From: Pseudomonadota bacterium
Lineage (GTDB): Bacteria > Pseudomonadota > Alphaproteobacteria > Sphingomonadales > Sphingomonadaceae
DNA: 64,000 nt
Assembly (NCBI GenBank): GCA_023458055.1
Contig: JAEXAW010000034.1
Coordinates: 62,001-126,000, forward strand
Direction: 5' to 3'
Of this stretch, positions 52,531 to 61,930 are shown one piece after another (within the stretch, counting starts at the first letter, position 1; each line of letters starts with the position of its first letter). The notes under the pieces were generated by a model. That model worked only from the letters and a program-made list of their open reading frames with translations, was not told the origin of the DNA and made no database searches. A program made the translations under genes and the position numbers.

Positions 52531-54720
52531 ATGAATATTATCGCCGATACAATGCCAGCGACGGGAGCCGGAGCGGCTCAGGCTGGTGCCGGGCCCAAGC
52601 CTGCTGGTTATTCCGATACGCCGACGGTGCTTCGTTACTGGATGGCAATCAAAAAGCACCGCCTCGGAATTCTGGCAATTTTGGCGCTCGCTACCGCTTT
52701 GGCGATTCTCGCGACATTTTTGATGACGCCATATTATACGGCCGTCAGCCGGATCGAGATCAGCAGGGCTAACGACAATGTAACCAACGTTGAAGGTCTG
52801 CGCCCGCAAAACGAAAATAATGATCAGGAATTTTACGCGACGCAATACTCCTTGCTCGAAGCGGAAACGATTGCTCAGCGCGTTGCTCGTGCCCGCAATC
52901 TTGCCAATAATGATGCATTCTTTGAAGCTTTCGGCGTTGACCTTAGTGACAGCACGGGGCTGCAGCAGAAATCGAAAAATCTTTCAGGCGCGGAACGTTC
53001 CGGGCGCATGGCACTTGCCACCTCGATATTGCTAGACCATGTTTCTATTTCGCCGGTGCGCGGCTCTAGTCTGGTAGATGTGAAGTTCAGCAGCCCTGAT
53101 CCGTCACTGTCGGCGACGATCGCCAATACGTGGGTCTCGGAATATGTCGCTTCAATGCTTGAGCGGAGGTTCGCTTCGACAGCTGATGCGCGCAAATTTC
53201 TTGAAGACAAGCTGGAACAGATGCGTCAACGTCTTGAAGAATCCGAACGCCAGCAGGTGCAATATGCTGACCGTAATGGAATCATCACGTTGCAGACATC
53301 GCAGGATGGGGAAGGGCGCACGACATCGCAGGCAACGCTTGCTTCGGCCAACCTTCAAGCGCTGAATAATGAACTTGCCTCGGCAACAGCCGAGCGTATC
53401 TCCGCGGAAAGTGTTGCACGCAATTCATCCAAAGCCGACAAGGATAGTTTGCAAAATCCGGCGATTAATGGCTTGCGTCAGAAGCGCGCCGAGCTTGCTG
53501 CCGACTATGCAAAAATGATGGTGCAGTTTGAACCCGGTTATCCGCCCGCCAAGGCGATTGCATCACAGATCGCAGTGCTTGACAAAAGTATCGCTGCGGA
53601 AGAAGCTCGCTTTGGTGCAAGTGCCCAATCACGCTATGCGCAGGCCATGCAGCGTGAGCGCCAGCTTCAGGATAAGGTCAGCCAACTTAAAGGGCAATTA
53701 TTGGGCGAGCGCCAGAACTCTATCCAGTATAATATTTATCAGCGCGAAGTCGATACGAACCGGCAATTGTATGACTCCCTCTTGCAGCGCTATAAGGAAA
53801 TTGGCGTTGCTGGTGTCGGGAGCAACAACATCTCGGTGGTTGATCCGGCGCAGGTGCCGACTTCGCCGTCCAGTCCGAACCTTCCGCTTAACATAGCGCT
53901 CGCATTGATTGCGGGGCTGGGCCTTGCAGGGCTGTATGTTTTCGTTGCGGAGCAAATCGATCAGACCGTGAGCAATCCGGACGATATCCAGCATCGTCTT
54001 GGCCTGTCGACCTTGGGCGTTGTTCCGACGATCAACCCGGAGGAGTTCGAAAAATCGACTTCGGACAAGAAGTCGGTCTTGTGGGAGGCATATCAGGCGC
54101 TCCGCACCAACATGTCCTTCCTCACCGACCATGGCGTACCGCGATCCTTCCAGGTTACCAGTACAAGACCGAACGAGGGGAAGAGTACGTCGGCCTATAT
54201 GTTGGGTAAAGTTCTGGCGGCTAACGGTAAGACAGTACTCATCATCGACTCCGATATGCGTAACCCGTCGATGCACAAGATCTTTGAAACGCATAACAAC
54301 GCAGGGCTCAGCAATTTTCTGGCGGGTGAGGATAATCTCAATACGCTTGTCCAGCCGACAGCCGACGCCGGCGTCAGCTTGATGCCGGCGGGGCCGATCC
54401 CTCCCAACCCCGCAGAGCTTCTCAGTAACAACCGGTTGCCCGAGCTGATTGAACTGCTCAAAGGGCGGTATAACTATGTTGTGATTGACTCCCCGCCAGT
54501 ACTCGGCCTTGCCGATGCTCCTCTCATCTCGCGTGCGGTGGAAGGTGTTGTGTACACCATTGAGGCCAATGGCGCGAAGATCAAGGGCATCGAGTCCGCC
54601 CTGCAGCGACTGCAAATGGCCCGCGCTACAATCTTCGGTGCCATTTTGTCGAAACACGACAATAAAAACGCCCAATATGGCTATGGCTATGGCTATGAAT
54701 ATGAATATGGCGAACGCTGA
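52531..54720 (+). CDS. Wzc-type polysaccharide co-polymerase and tyrosine autokinase
   Basis: A 729-residue inner-membrane protein. Wzz domain: first helix at about 45-65 (ILAILALATALAILATFL), a large periplasmic coiled-coil (residues 200-420), second helix near 450. Cytosolic BY-kinase domain: TSTRPNEGKSTSAYMLGK (Walker A, Lys551), VLIIDSDMR (Walker A') and VVIDSPPVL (Walker B). The C-terminus has a tyrosine cluster, YGYGYGYEYEYG, six Tyr in 12 residues, the autophosphorylation tail. It controls chain length and export with the Wza-type protein. Confidence 0.95.
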   Translation: MNIIADTMPATGAGAAQAGAGPKPAGYSDTPTVLRYWMAIKKHRLGILAILALATALAILATFLMTPYYTAVSRIEISRANDNVTNVEGLRPQNENNDQEFYATQYSLLEAETIAQRVARARNLANNDAFFEAFGVDLSDSTGLQQKSKNLSGAERSGRMALATSILLDHVSISPVRGSSLVDVKFSSPDPSLSATIANTWVSEYVASMLERRFASTADARKFLEDKLEQMRQRLEESERQQVQYADRNGIITLQTSQDGEGRTTSQATLASANLQALNNELASATAERISAESVARNSSKADKDSLQNPAINGLRQKRAELAADYAKMMVQFEPGYPPAKAIASQIAVLDKSIAAEEARFGASAQSRYAQAMQRERQLQDKVSQLKGQLLGERQNSIQYNIYQREVDTNRQLYDSLLQRYKEIGVAGVGSNNISVVDPAQVPTSPSSPNLPLNIALALIAGLGLAGLYVFVAEQIDQTVSNPDDIQHRLGLSTLGVVPTINPEEFEKSTSDKKSVLWEAYQALRTNMSFLTDHGVPRSFQVTSTRPNEGKSTSAYMLGKVLAANGKTVLIIDSDMRNPSMHKIFETHNNAGLSNFLAGEDNLNTLVQPTADAGVSLMPAGPIPPNPAELLSNNRLPELIELLKGRYNYVVIDSPPVLGLADAPLISRAVEGVVYTIEANGAKIKGIESALQRLQMARATIFGAILSKHDNKNAQYGYGYGYEYEYGER

Positions 54721-54726
54721 TCGGCA

Positions 54727-55923
54727 ATGAATATGGGGAATAAATTAATTAAGGGCACCGCGATTGCTGTCGCGCTGTTCCTTGCATATTCCAGTGCTGT
54801 TTTTGCATTTCGTTCGGCGGGGCCGGCTGTGCCGAATTCCCTGGCCCAATATCACCCGGCAGGCGGGTCGGATTATGATCGCTTTCTAGGGCGGGCCTTG
54901 GCCGGTGCTGCGGCTCAAAACAAAGCTATGCCGGATACATTGCCATCAGAGCTGATTCAGATTGCGACGGCCGAGTTTAAATCGAACCCTACCGCAGGCA
55001 ATGCGGTGGCGATCATGGCATTCGCTAAAAAGGACGAAGATCGGGCTCGACTGATGGGATATGCCGAGCGCCTGTCGAAACGCAACTTGGCCGTTAACGG
55101 CTGGTGGATCGAAAATTACGCTAAATCCAATGATTTAAAAGCTATTCTGGGCATTTATGACCGCATCCTAAGAGGAAGCGCGGGCTCGCAGGACGCGGCT
55201 ATCGGCGCGCTGATAGCGTCTCTGGCGCGCGGCGAATTCGTTGCCCCTATGACCGATATGTTGGCGAAAAATCCGCCGTGGGCCCCACAATTTTGGCGAG
55301 CGGCAATCTATGATGCCAAAGCTTTGACGAATGTGGCAGCGGTGCGTTCGGCGCTGTTGGACAAAAAGGTCAAAGATCAAGGCTTTCATGATGATGTTTT
55401 GATCAGCAATCTCGTCAATATAGGCGCTTATTCTGAGGCAGAAACGCTATACAAGCGCCTCGCTGAAGCTGACCAAGTTGATGGCGCGGTCGAACTGGTC
55501 CGCAATTCGGATTTTACGAAACCGAGTAAATACTTTCCTTTCGATTGGGCCTTGCAATCCGATGGCGACGTTTCTGCTACCATTGACGCCCATCGCGGAA
55601 CGCTTGAGTTATCGTCCATCGGGAAAAATGGCAAAGCTCTGGCGCGCCAATTGATTGCTAATCCGCGTGGGCGCGCTGACATTATTGTCCAATTTGCCAA
55701 TGGCGCACAAAATTTCGATCGTGTGCAGATCCGGCTTTATTGTGCAAGCGCCCAGCCCGCGACAGGTCTAGCGTTTAATCCGGCAAAAACGCGAGAGGAT
55801 TATGCAGTCTCCTTGGACGGCATGGCATGCCCCTATATCTGGCTGGAAATTGCTGATCGCACATCAATGGAAAGCGGCGCTTTCGATACGGCTATCCGTC
55901 AGCTATCCGTTCGACGGAATTAG
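54727..55923 (+). CDS. Unknown exported protein of the polysaccharide locus
   Basis: A 398-residue protein with an N-terminal signal or anchor helix (LIKGTAIAVALFLAYSSAVFAF). Residues 45-260 are helical and repeat-like (tetratricopeptide-like in style); the C-terminal 140 residues look beta-rich (WALQSDGDVSATIDAHRGTL, then RVQIRLYCASAQPATG), as in a carbohydrate-binding sandwich. I recognise no family. Starting 6 bp after the kinase gene, it is clearly in the operon and may help assembly or secretion of the polymer. Confidence 0.75.
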   Translation: MNMGNKLIKGTAIAVALFLAYSSAVFAFRSAGPAVPNSLAQYHPAGGSDYDRFLGRALAGAAAQNKAMPDTLPSELIQIATAEFKSNPTAGNAVAIMAFAKKDEDRARLMGYAERLSKRNLAVNGWWIENYAKSNDLKAILGIYDRILRGSAGSQDAAIGALIASLARGEFVAPMTDMLAKNPPWAPQFWRAAIYDAKALTNVAAVRSALLDKKVKDQGFHDDVLISNLVNIGAYSEAETLYKRLAEADQVDGAVELVRNSDFTKPSKYFPFDWALQSDGDVSATIDAHRGTLELSSIGKNGKALARQLIANPRGRADIIVQFANGAQNFDRVQIRLYCASAQPATGLAFNPAKTREDYAVSLDGMACPYIWLEIADRTSMESGAFDTAIRQLSVRRN

Positions 55924-55938
55924 CCTTAACGCGCCCGC

Positions 55939-56940
55939 ATGAAACTCTCACCCATCATCATATTTTTCCTCTCGCTGCTGGCGAGCCTACTCGTTCTTGT
56001 TATTGAACGGCTCGTCGGCATTGATATGTATTTTCACCCTGATGCGCTGACTTATTTGCAGACATCAGGAATGATTGTGCGGCTCATTGAAATCAACGGT
56101 TTCATGAATGCGTTGAATAATGGCTATTACATCATGGTGTGGGCACTCAATTACAACCCGACACTACTGATATCTATCAATATTTTTCTGTTTTGCCTAA
56201 CTAACATGATATTATATGCCGCTTACGAAAAACTGTCTGCGGTGCCAGGCTTGTTCCGGAGCAATAGCACTTTTCTTTTCCTTCTCGTGATATTGAACCC
56301 TTATCGGCTGCATATTTCCTCGCATATCCTGAAGGATACGGTAATCATATTTTTTTATATCGCGGCGGTCTGTTCGATCGTGGCGGGGGGAAGGTTCGCG
56401 TACGCAAAATATATTGCGCCTTTGTTGGTCTTTCGTCTTGTTTCGGCCCTTTATTTCGTCGTCTTCTTAAACCGTAAGCTGTTGTACGCGACCATTGTTA
56501 TTGGACTCATCATCGCGGTCATATTTGGCGATCTGCTCACCGAAAGGTTGCTGGAGCTTAATGATACCGAATTGTCGTTTCGCGAGTTTGACAACGTCCC
56601 TACCTTCAAAAATTTGGGAATTATTGGTGTGGTCATTCGCGCGCTGGTGTGGCCGCTATTTGTCTTGTCCGGGGCCTATCTTGTTATCAGCCCGGCTGTC
56701 CTTTACATCCCGCTCGCCGTCGGTGTCGCGTTGTTACAGATATGGTCGTTCGTCAGCTTCCGTCGTCCCGCTATCACACTGGAGGCTTACACGGTATTAG
56801 GTTTGCTGTCCGTACTCGCACCGGGCTTTGTCAGCTACAACCGTTATTGCCTCCCCGTAGTGGTGGCTATGCCTATCCTGGTTATGATCCGTGAATATAT
56901 CAGCTTGAAGCAAAAGCAGGAGAAGCTTTTATATGCTTAA
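55939..56940 (+). CDS. Polytopic membrane protein, Wzy/EpsG-like polymerase candidate
   Basis: A 333-residue integral membrane protein with eight or nine predicted helices. The segment NPYRLHISSHILKDT, with FHPDALTYLQTSG near the N-terminus and YNRYCLP near the C-terminus, is reminiscent of EpsG/Wzy polymerases, which have conserved NP/KD and RY motifs, but similarity is loose. It overlaps the acyltransferase gene by 8 bp. The role as repeat-unit polymerase is inferred. Confidence 0.65.
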   Translation: MKLSPIIIFFLSLLASLLVLVIERLVGIDMYFHPDALTYLQTSGMIVRLIEINGFMNALNNGYYIMVWALNYNPTLLISINIFLFCLTNMILYAAYEKLSAVPGLFRSNSTFLFLLVILNPYRLHISSHILKDTVIIFFYIAAVCSIVAGGRFAYAKYIAPLLVFRLVSALYFVVFLNRKLLYATIVIGLIIAVIFGDLLTERLLELNDTELSFREFDNVPTFKNLGIIGVVIRALVWPLFVLSGAYLVISPAVLYIPLAVGVALLQIWSFVSFRRPAITLEAYTVLGLLSVLAPGFVSYNRYCLPVVVAMPILVMIREYISLKQKQEKLLYA

Positions 56941-57631
56941 AGCGATTATGAACAGCGTCATCCGAAAGCTTGGAAGACCGGATTATGCCATTGACGATGG
57001 AATATCGTCATTGGACTTGATCGAAATTATATGGGGACGTGCCGTACAAGCGTTGCGGGGGATGTGGTTGCGCTGGAGATTAGGCAGAGCGCGGGGCGTT
57101 CTGTTTGTCGGCAAGGGCGTCAATATTAAGCATAAGCGGTCAGTTTATCTGGGCCGTAACTGCACGATAGACGACGGCGTGATTATTAATGCTCTTGCGC
57201 GCAAAGGCATGCATTTTGGTGACAATCTAACGTTACGCCAGAATGTAATTATCGATGGTGCAGGTGTGATCCGCGATATCGGCGAAGGGCTGGTTGTCGG
57301 TGACCGTGTCGGCATATCGCAGAACTGCTTTGTTCAGGTCCGCGGACCGGTAAAAATCGGAAGCGATGTCATATTGGGTCCCTATGTTCGGATCTTTTCG
57401 GAAAATCACAAGTTTGACGATCCGAATATCCCGATTAACCAGCAAGGGGAAACACGGACAGGGGTGGTCATTGGGGACGGAGTGTGGATCGGCTCCGGTG
57501 CAACTATCCTCGACGGTGTCGAAATCGGCCGCAACTCTGTCATTGCCGCGGGCTCGGTCGTAACGAAGTCCGTGCCCGATTACAGTGTAGTTGCCGGAAT
57601 ACCTGCAAAAATCATCAAGTCACTAAAATAG
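56933..57631 (+). CDS. Hexapeptide-repeat acyltransferase
   Basis: A 232-residue left-handed beta-helix transferase (LacA/WcaF-like). Hexapeptide turns run from about residue 70 to 215: VGKGVNIKHKRSVYLGRN, IGSDVILGPYVRIFSENH (active-site His) and IGDGVWIGSGATILDGVEIG. The C-terminus SVVAGIPAKIIKSL is typical. It likely acetylates a sugar of the polymer with acetyl-CoA. The first 55 residues are an unusual N-terminal extension. Confidence 0.9.
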   Translation: MLKAIMNSVIRKLGRPDYAIDDGISSLDLIEIIWGRAVQALRGMWLRWRLGRARGVLFVGKGVNIKHKRSVYLGRNCTIDDGVIINALARKGMHFGDNLTLRQNVIIDGAGVIRDIGEGLVVGDRVGISQNCFVQVRGPVKIGSDVILGPYVRIFSENHKFDDPNIPINQQGETRTGVVIGDGVWIGSGATILDGVEIGRNSVIAAGSVVTKSVPDYSVVAGIPAKIIKSLK

Positions 57632-57642
57632 AAATTACAGCT

Positions 57643-58707
57643 GTGAAAAAGAAAATCGCCATCATCGGATCCGTCGGCCTGCCTGCCAGCTATGGTGGTT
57701 GGGAGACGCTGGTCAATTTTCTAACCGAAGAATTATCGGCCGATTATGACATCACCGTCTATTGCAGCGGGAAGAAATATGACGAGCGTTTGGATTCATT
57801 CAACGGTGCCCGCTTGGAATATGTCGAACTAGACGCCAACGGCGCGCAGAGCATACCCTACGACATTGTCAGCATGTGGCGGGCGCGGCATCATGATACC
57901 ACGCTGGTTCTCGGTGTCTCGGGCTGTATGGCGCTTCCCTTCTTCAAGCTGTTCACTCGTCCCAAATATGTCGTTAATCCTGATGGGATTGAGTGGCGTC
58001 GGGAAAAATGGGGCACCTTGGCTAAAGCGGTTTTAAAGCTCTCAGAGGCGATCGCTGTAAAATGGGGCGACGTTATCGTTTCCGATAATGTTGGAATACA
58101 GGACTATATTCGGGAAGCCTACGGGCGCGAGAGCGTATTTATTCCCTATGGCGCGGATCATGTAGAGAAAACCGCCTTGAAAGTCCGCGGGACGAATCCG
58201 CTGGGCCGACCCTACGCGTTCAAAGTCGCGCGGATCGAGCCGGAAAATAATGTGCATACCATTTTGGCTGCTTTTGCCAGACAGACAAAGTTTGATCTCG
58301 TTATTATCGGTAACTGGGCAAACAGCGAATATGGAAAGCGGCTCAAGGAAGACTATTCCAAATATGAGCATATCCATTTGTTCAATCCGATCTATGATAG
58401 CAACGAGCTCAATAAATATCGCGCGAATGCTGCTATTTACGTCCACGGCCATTCCGCAGGCGGGACAAATCCATCCCTTGTCGAAGCGATGTACTTGGGG
58501 CTTCCCATTTTAGCCAAAAATGTGAACTACAACGTCAAGACGACCGATGGTGCTGCTATCTATTTCGATGATGAAGAGAGCTTGGTATCCGCAGTGGAGA
58601 CATTGGATACCGAACGGTTGGCCGATATGGCCTCCCGATTAAAGCAAATCGCCGAGCGTGATTATGTTTGGTCACGGGTCGCGCAATCCTATGCGCAGCT
58701 TTTCTAG
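57643..58707 (+). CDS. Glycosyltransferase, DUF1972/rhamnosyltransferase type
   Basis: A 354-residue GT-B enzyme. The N-terminal DUF1972 half opens KIAIIGSVGLPASYGGWETL, close to rhamnosyltransferases such as those of the VIGTRGIP..YGGFE group; the C-terminal half holds the family 1 donor site (HGHSAGGTNPSLVEAMYLGL). GTG 57643 is taken as start, 11 bp after the acyltransferase gene. With all four rml genes in the locus, transfer of L-rhamnose is the likely reaction, though not proven. It is the only stand-alone transferase in the locus. Confidence 0.88.
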   Translation: MKKKIAIIGSVGLPASYGGWETLVNFLTEELSADYDITVYCSGKKYDERLDSFNGARLEYVELDANGAQSIPYDIVSMWRARHHDTTLVLGVSGCMALPFFKLFTRPKYVVNPDGIEWRREKWGTLAKAVLKLSEAIAVKWGDVIVSDNVGIQDYIREAYGRESVFIPYGADHVEKTALKVRGTNPLGRPYAFKVARIEPENNVHTILAAFARQTKFDLVIIGNWANSEYGKRLKEDYSKYEHIHLFNPIYDSNELNKYRANAAIYVHGHSAGGTNPSLVEAMYLGLPILAKNVNYNVKTTDGAAIYFDDEESLVSAVETLDTERLADMASRLKQIAERDYVWSRVAQSYAQLF

Positions 58708-59931
58708 ATGACAGCCATCCCCCCTCCGCCTTTGGTCATTACCGGTGCTACCGGTTATATTGGCCGATCCTTGGTTCCGGCCCTAGTTGCCAAGGGCTAC
58801 CCCGTGACCGTGGTTGGTCGTGATAAATTAAGGCTCGCGAATACGTTCCCTGGCCAACCCTCGCTGTCCTACGACGAGTTATGGGGCAGTAAGTTTGACG
58901 ATGCTATATTGATCAATCTTGCGACGATGAACAATAATCAGGCTGGATCGGCGGAAGAGTTCCAGGCAGCTAATGCTGCATTGCCACAACGGCTTGCCAA
59001 TTATGCGGCGCAGCACGGTTTTAAGCGTATGATCCACTTGACCTCGTTTCACAGTGAAGAGGCCGTGCGAGACGATGCTTATGCGCATTCCAAGCGTGCA
59101 GGGGAGTTAGCGCTCGCCGAGAGGGGGGCGCTACCTGTCCAGCTGCTGCGGCTGCCAGCCGTTTATAAAGCAGGGGAGTATCAGGGGAAACTTGCCATTG
59201 TTGGCAGGGTGCCCGGATTTCTTCAGTCACCGTTGATCGGCGCGCTCTCCGCTCTGAGGCCGACCGTTAACGTCCAGCAGGTAGTGGAAAAAATCGCGGC
59301 ATTGCTTGAGCAGCCCGTTGACCCTGTGCGCCGGGATGAGTTTGCGCGCGACAAAGAAAGTTTTGCTTACCGTTTTCTAAAGCGGACCATGGATTTGGGC
59401 TTCGCATTCGGCGTGCTGATCTTCTTCTGGTGGGCATTGCTCTTGGCGGCCGTTGCGATCCGGATCAATTCGAAGGGGCCTGCGCTTTTCAAGCAAGTAC
59501 GCGTGGGACAGTATCAAAAGCCGTTTCTATGTTATAAATTTCGCACTATGTCGCTCGGGACCGAACAAGTCGGTTCTCATATGGTCGCGGCTTCTGCGAT
59601 CACCTCGGTAGGCGGCTTTCTGCGTCGCACCAAGATTGATGAATTACCCCAAATCTGGAATCTCATTAAGGGCGATCTCTCCCTTGTGGGACCGCGACCG
59701 TGCTTGCCCAATCAAGGTGAAGTCATTGCGTGGCGCGAACGCTACGGGGTTTATGCCGTTCCGCCAGGGATAACTGGCCTCGCACAAATCCGCGACATTG
59801 ATATGAGCATGCCGGAAGAGCTCGCGATTGCAGATGCAGAATATATGCGTCAACGAACCATCATTATGGATATCAAGATTTTCCTCGCTACCATTTTTGG
59901 AGCGGGGCAAGGTGACCGCGTGATTCAGTGA
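58708..59931 (+). CDS. Fusion: NAD(P)-dependent sugar reductase + phosphoglycosyl transferase
   Basis: A 407-residue two-domain protein. Residues 8-205 are a short SDR: LVITGATGYIGRSLVPAL (TGxxGxxG), LTSFHS and the catalytic pair in YAHSK (Tyr125, Lys129). Residues about 222-407 are a monotopic sugar-1-phosphate transferase: re-entrant helix (FAFGVLIFFWWALLLAAVA), FRTMS, active-site Asp311-Glu312 in KIDELPQIWNL, and GDLSLVGPRP. It would reduce a UDP-4-keto sugar and load the product onto undecaprenyl phosphate, starting the repeat unit. It starts directly after the glycosyltransferase stop. Confidence 0.9.
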   Translation: MTAIPPPPLVITGATGYIGRSLVPALVAKGYPVTVVGRDKLRLANTFPGQPSLSYDELWGSKFDDAILINLATMNNNQAGSAEEFQAANAALPQRLANYAAQHGFKRMIHLTSFHSEEAVRDDAYAHSKRAGELALAERGALPVQLLRLPAVYKAGEYQGKLAIVGRVPGFLQSPLIGALSALRPTVNVQQVVEKIAALLEQPVDPVRRDEFARDKESFAYRFLKRTMDLGFAFGVLIFFWWALLLAAVAIRINSKGPALFKQVRVGQYQKPFLCYKFRTMSLGTEQVGSHMVAASAITSVGGFLRRTKIDELPQIWNLIKGDLSLVGPRPCLPNQGEVIAWRERYGVYAVPPGITGLAQIRDIDMSMPEELAIADAEYMRQRTIIMDIKIFLATIFGAGQGDRVIQ

Positions 59932-59987
59932 ACCGGCTGACTTGACGATATGGTCCGCGTTCAAAAACTGATTTGAAAGGGTGTAAT

Positions 59988-60860
59988 ATGAAGGGCATAA
60001 TCTTGGCTGGCGGCACGGGCAGCCGGCTGCATCCTGCGACTCTGGCGGTAAACAAGCAGTTGCTGCCGGTTTACGACAAGCCGATGATCTATTACCCCTT
60101 GTCCACCCTAATGCTGGCCAAAATCAGAGAAATCCTGGTCATTTCTTCGCCGGAATATCTCGATAATTACCGCAATCTGTTCGGCACGGGAGAGGCTTAT
60201 GGCCTCGATATAAGTTATGCGGTGCAAGAGAAGCCGGAGGGGCTTGCTCAAGCATTTTTGATCGGCGAAGAGTTTGTTGGCGACAGCAGCGTATCTCTCG
60301 TTCTGGGAGACAATATTTTCTACGGGGCGGGTTTTCCGGTCCTGCTGGCCAATGCGTCCGGGCGCACCGATGGCGCGACAATTTTTGCCTATCACGTGGA
60401 AGATCCCAAAGCTTATGGTGTGGTTGAGTTGAATGCCGAAGGGAAAGCGGTATCAATTGAGGAAAAGCCTGCTCATCCGAAATCCAACCTCGCGGTTACA
60501 GGCCTTTATTTTTACGATAAGCATGTGACCGAATATGCGAAGCAGGTGAAACCATCAGCGCGGGGTGAGCTTGAAATCACTGATCTCAACCGTATTTACA
60601 TGGAGCGCGGCGAACTATTTGTAGAGCAAATGGGACGCGGCTTTGCGTGGCTCGATACCGGAACGCACGACAGCTTGGTCGAAGCGTCAGAGTTTGTGCG
60701 GGTGATCCAAAATCGAACGGGCATGCAGATCGGCTGTCTTGAAGATATTGCCTTCCGGAACGGCTTTATTACTGTAGACCAATTGATGGCGCGCGGGCGG
60801 TTGTTCGAAAAGACCAGCTACGGTCGTTACCTGATCAATATCGCCGAACAGCATCAGTGA
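59988..60860 (+). CDS. rfbA: Glucose-1-phosphate thymidylyltransferase
   Basis: RmlA, first enzyme of dTDP-L-rhamnose synthesis; makes dTDP-glucose. The 290-residue protein has MKGIILAGGTGSRLHPATLA, KQLLPVYDKPMIYYPLSTLM, VLGDNIFYG and AWLDTGTHDSLVEA. Start 59988 follows GAAAGGG. Its stop overlaps the start of the last gene of the locus by 4 bp (GTGA). Confidence 0.97.
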   Translation: MKGIILAGGTGSRLHPATLAVNKQLLPVYDKPMIYYPLSTLMLAKIREILVISSPEYLDNYRNLFGTGEAYGLDISYAVQEKPEGLAQAFLIGEEFVGDSSVSLVLGDNIFYGAGFPVLLANASGRTDGATIFAYHVEDPKAYGVVELNAEGKAVSIEEKPAHPKSNLAVTGLYFYDKHVTEYAKQVKPSARGELEITDLNRIYMERGELFVEQMGRGFAWLDTGTHDSLVEASEFVRVIQNRTGMQIGCLEDIAFRNGFITVDQLMARGRLFEKTSYGRYLINIAEQHQ

Positions 60861-61810
60861 CCGCTGACCCAGTTCCACTGTCAACCCGGTTCTGGGAAAA
60901 CCCGAAATGGGCGCAGATTATCATGTTTCTGACGTCCTTTTCGTCCGCGCTCGGCAACGTGGTTTTCGTGATGTTATCACGCGACCAGACGCAAGCCTAT
61001 GTAAAGGCCTATAATATCGGCAGCTCGACGCTGGGTCTACTAACGCTGCTGATACTGCCGTTATATATCTCCGCATATAGTCTTCGGCGGGTCACGCCGG
61101 TGTTTCTTGCTATATCCGTTGTTGCCACCGGCGCGGCCTATTTTGCGCTCGGATCTTTATATGCGCTGGTTTTTGCTCTTCTGCTGTTGACGCTATCGTT
61201 TGAATATTTCGTTATTCGCACCAATGATGTTCTCGGCGTTGTCATCTTTCGGGTAATGTTCCTGATAACCGGTTTTTTGCCTGCTTTTGTCGATCTTTCA
61301 ACAGCACTGATCATCAGGGTCGTGCTGCTTGGCGTCATTTATGGCGTTGGTGTGCGGACTGCTATACGCAAGGACGGCGGAGACCGCGCGACCGTATTAA
61401 TGCCGAAACTCGATTATATTATTGTCAACATTCTTAACGTTGCTTGGGTGTACGCGCTACCGCTCATTCTCATCGACAAGGCGGACGGGTTTCAGGCGAA
61501 GATCATCTATCTTGTTTCGAATGTTTTTCCGCTGATCTTTTTCAAGATCGAAGACACGATCCTTAAAATAGACGTTTTTTCGTCCATTGGATCTAGCATA
61601 TCAAGCCGAACGATCTTGAAGTTGACCGGCATTGCGCTGTCGGTCGGCTACCTCGTCGTTTGGGCTCTGGCTTATTACCTCAATTTTTTCGATCAGACAC
61701 TAGTGGGCCTTTACGTCGCTTTGTCGATTGTCGCGACGTTTATTAACATTGTGCTGATGAACCGGATCGTCAGCCACAATAAGCTTAACCGGCAGGCGAC
61801 AGTTGATTAA
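60857..61810 (+). CDS. Polytopic membrane protein, possible flippase
   Basis: A 317-residue protein with about ten hydrophobic helices spread over its whole length (for example LGLLTLLILPLYISAY, VIFRVMFLITGFLPAF, YIIVNILNVAWVYALPLI, IIYLVSNVFPLIFF). GTG start overlapping rmlA. No family is recognised with certainty. The helix count and the position at the end of a Wzy-type locus with no other flippase make a divergent or shortened Wzx plausible; ordinary Wzx proteins are over 400 residues with 12 helices. Confidence 0.65.
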   Translation: MTADPVPLSTRFWENPKWAQIIMFLTSFSSALGNVVFVMLSRDQTQAYVKAYNIGSSTLGLLTLLILPLYISAYSLRRVTPVFLAISVVATGAAYFALGSLYALVFALLLLTLSFEYFVIRTNDVLGVVIFRVMFLITGFLPAFVDLSTALIIRVVLLGVIYGVGVRTAIRKDGGDRATVLMPKLDYIIVNILNVAWVYALPLILIDKADGFQAKIIYLVSNVFPLIFFKIEDTILKIDVFSSIGSSISSRTILKLTGIALSVGYLVVWALAYYLNFFDQTLVGLYVALSIVATFINIVLMNRIVSHNKLNRQATVD

Positions 61811-61823
61811 CGGCCATGAGAAT

Positions 61824-61899
61824 TGGTGAGCCCTGCTGGATTCGAACCAGCGACCTACTGATTAAAAGTCAGTTGCTCTACCGACTGAGCTAAGGGCCC
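61824..61899 (-). tRNA. tRNA-Lys (anticodon TTT)
   Basis: Minus-strand cloverleaf: acceptor GGGCCCT/AGGGCTC (one G-U), D arm TAGCTCAGTCGGTAGAGCA, anticodon stem ACTGA/TCAGT with loop CTTTTAA giving TTT (reads AAA), T arm GCTGGTTCGAATCCAGC, encoded CCA. It bounds the polysaccharide locus. Confidence 0.96.
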
Positions 61900-61930
61900 A
61901 CAGCGCGTCTGCGCAAGTGAGGCGCTTCCA

